In this document: positions 5,842 to 7,464 of the stretch, piece after piece | Position numbering within the stretch: the stretch's first letter is position 1 | Layout: every line of letters starts with the position of its first letter | NCBI GenBank assembly: GCA_964498925.1 | Contig: CAZCKD010000177.1 | Span: 1 to 7,464 of the forward strand | Direction: 5' to 3' | DNA from: Granulosicoccus sp964498925 | Lineage (GTDB): Bacteria; Pseudomonadota; Gammaproteobacteria; Granulosicoccales; Granulosicoccaceae | Length of the DNA stretch: 7,464 bases | Made by a program: the position numbers and the translations under genes | Notes under the pieces: generated by a model | The model's database searches: none | The model's input: the letters and a program-made list of their open reading frames with translations, nothing else | Told to the model about the DNA's origin: nothing

Positions 5842-7464
5842 TTATCTTTGCGAGATATTTTCTTCGCTTGTACCAAGACGCGATACGTCCGCTTTCTCCG
5901 TGGTCGTAAAGCGCAAGTTAATGATATCGGCCGAAAACAACATACTCCAAGTCCATTCGAAAAAGATCCGGGTCTTCTTTGCAAAAGTTGGCATGAGCGA
6001 TAGATAAAATGCACGCCATAGAAGCCAACCAGAAAATCCACCCAGATTTATTTTATTGAACACTTCGGCAACACCATTTAAATGTCCAATCGTGGCCATG
6101 GAACCTTTCGACTGGTAATTAAACGGCTTTGTTTCCTTTTCCGAAACAGAACGAGCAATGTTATCAGCTAGTTGAATTCCTTCTCTAATAGCAAATTGCG
6201 CCGTAGGCGGTGAAAGCTCTCCATCGTGTGCGTTCGGTACTAATGCACAATCGCCTATAGCCCAAATGTTGTCGGATCCACTGACCGACATATCTGCATC
6301 GACCACTATGCGCCCTCTATCGGTGGGTATGTCCATCTGTTCAATCAGCGGATTGGGTTTAGTACCGATGGTGCAAATAACGGTACCAGCATTCAGACGC
6401 TCATCAGCTTTTATAATCACACCCTGCTCGTCTACTTCGCTTACACCTGTTTTAAGCAATATTTTCACGCCACGCTTTTCCATGTGATCGAGTGTGCGCT
6501 TACCCAAATCAGCATTCAATTCCGGCAAGGGAAGCTCGCCACGATGAATCATGCTGACATTCAGATCGCTGTCATTAAGCCGTGGGTAGTGTTTATGGGA
6601 TGACAGTATGAAATCCTGAATAGCTCCGGCTACTTCGACACCACTAAAGCCTCCACCGATGACAATAAAATGCCCCAGCCATTGTCTCTTCTCGGCGTCC
6701 TCCTCCAGATCAGCCTTTTCCATTTGCTCGATGACACGATTACGTAAACGCAACGCATCACCAAGTAATTTGAAAGGCATGGCATGTTCAGCCATGCCGG
6801 GGATCATGGCAAGATTAGCGCGAGAACCAAAGGCCAATACGAGGTGTTCAAACTGAATACTACCGTTCCTGTCTTCACCCTCAAAATGAACTGTTTTTGA
6901 CTCGTTATCGACACTTGTAGCTCGCGCAGATATGAAACGTGTTTTTCGTACCATGCGACGAATAGGCGCAATTACATGGCTGGGGAGTACGCTGGCTCCA
7001 ACCACTTCTGCCAGCATTGGATTAAACGTCGTGTAGTTTTCTTCGCTGATCAAAACCACCTGCCAATCATCCGATAGCTTACGTTCAAGCTTTTTAACAA
7101 GCTGGGTGCCTGCGAAGCCACCACCGACGACAACTACATTTTTCTTATCTAATGAAAGAATATGCTCGACTTCTAAATCCGAGCCAAAACGGATGAGCCG
7201 CAAAGAAATAACAGCTGCGATAACTAGTAAATGGAAAAGCAAATTGATAATGCCGATTTGCGAATTCGCAGTATCGGGGAAGGCGACTAACACCAAATGT
7301 AATACCGTCAATACTGCTAACACCCAGCCAGTACTCGTCACTTGGAAGCCTGTCATCAATGACAAGCCACCTAGTAATGAGATGACAAGTAGCGTAATAC
7401 TCAACCACTCGCTACTGGGCAGAACTGAGGCATAAGCTTCGTTGTTGCTCCAAATGAAAATGGC
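5842..7464 (-). CDS. NDH-2-like NAD(P)/FAD-dependent oxidoreductase with N-terminal membrane domain (5'-partial)
   Basis: The visible 540 residues (counted from the window edge) start mid-gene: the frame is open to base 7464. No ATG precedes the core, and the only early start-like codon is a TTG at 7402-7404 inside a membrane segment. Three hydrophobic helices (about 21-40, 47-62, 70-91) precede a two-dinucleotide-domain flavoprotein. The FAD Rossmann motif VVVVGGGFAGTQL is at about 110-122 and the NAD(P)H motif FIVIGGGFSGVEVAG at about 266-280. The FAD closing motif NIWAIGDCALVP is at 399-410, and the NDH-2 quinone-site pattern PPTAQFAIREG at 419-429. The C-terminal helix GWLLWRAFYLSLMP...FFEWTWSMLF is the usual NDH-2 membrane anchor. 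Expected reaction: NAD(P)H oxidation with quinone reduction, without proton pumping, at the inner membrane. Family members are usually peripheral, so the multi-helix N-terminus is notable. It lies upstream of malic enzyme on the same strand. Confidence 0.9.
   Translation of the reverse strand, partial: AIFIWSNNEAYASVLPSSEWLSITLLVISLLGGLSLMTGFQVTSTGWVLAVLTVLHLVLVAFPDTANSQIGIINLLFHLLVIAAVISLRLIRFGSDLEVEHILSLDKKNVVVVGGGFAGTQLVKKLERKLSDDWQVVLISEENYTTFNPMLAEVVGASVLPSHVIAPIRRMVRKTRFISARATSVDNESKTVHFEGEDRNGSIQFEHLVLAFGSRANLAMIPGMAEHAMPFKLLGDALRLRNRVIEQMEKADLEEDAEKRQWLGHFIVIGGGFSGVEVAGAIQDFILSSHKHYPRLNDSDLNVSMIHRGELPLPELNADLGKRTLDHMEKRGVKILLKTGVSEVDEQGVIIKADERLNAGTVICTIGTKPNPLIEQMDIPTDRGRIVVDADMSVSGSDNIWAIGDCALVPNAHDGELSPPTAQFAIREGIQLADNIARSVSEKETKPFNYQSKGSMATIGHLNGVAEVFNKINLGGFSGWLLWRAFYLSLMPTFAKKTRIFFEWTWSMLFSADIINLRFTTTEKADVSRLGTSEENISQR

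Noticed and set aside
7402..7404. TTG as the start of the NDH-2-like gene
   Set aside because: The frame continues open for 20 more codons to the window edge and the TTG lies within or next to a hydrophobic segment, so the gene is partial.
7106..7435. 109-codon plus-strand frame opposite the NDH-2-like gene
   Set aside because: It is antisense to a strongly supported coding region and has no family features.

Overview
The window looks like chromosomal DNA of a Gram-negative bacterium, probably a gammaproteobacterium. One gene encodes an OmpA-type peptidoglycan-binding lipoprotein and another a Sec-exported periplasmic binding protein. Shine-Dalgarno sites are strong and the compact intrinsic terminators are of the usual proteobacterial form. 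No phage, transposon, CRISPR, tRNA or rRNA signal was seen. The species cannot be named from this sequence.

Layout, left to right. Positions 1-370 hold no convincing gene. A peroxiredoxin-like CxxC thioredoxin-fold gene (371-895, +) ends in a strong intrinsic terminator. A gene-free leader of about 300 bases with several inverted repeats precedes a periplasmic family-3 substrate-binding protein gene (1259-2236, +), which has its own terminator. A carboxymuconolactone-decarboxylase-family gene (2332-2874, -) converges on it. A 367-base divergent intergenic region then leads to an OmpA-family glycine-zipper lipoprotein gene (3242-4006, +). Convergent to that are a malic enzyme gene (4063-5673, -) and, upstream of it on the same strand, a membrane-anchored type-II NADH dehydrogenase-like flavoprotein gene (5842-7464, -). 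The last gene runs off the right edge of the window: its reading frame stays open to base 7464, so its true start is not visible.

Most genes appear to be single transcription units. The clearest metabolic link is the last pair: malic enzyme makes pyruvate and NAD(P)H from malate, and an NDH-2-type enzyme could pass those electrons to quinone. The malic enzyme also has its own candidate promoter with a perfect -10 box.

The most interesting observation is in the substrate-binding protein. Its C-terminus stops just before the last helix that family-3 binding proteins normally carry. A segment that strongly resembles that missing helix sits at its N-terminus, directly after the signal peptide. 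This suggests a circularly permuted fold, or the remnant of a tandem duplication. Other points are a hairpin between the last two genes that is fully paired only on the minus strand, and an inverted repeat bracketing a possible promoter of the lipoprotein gene.
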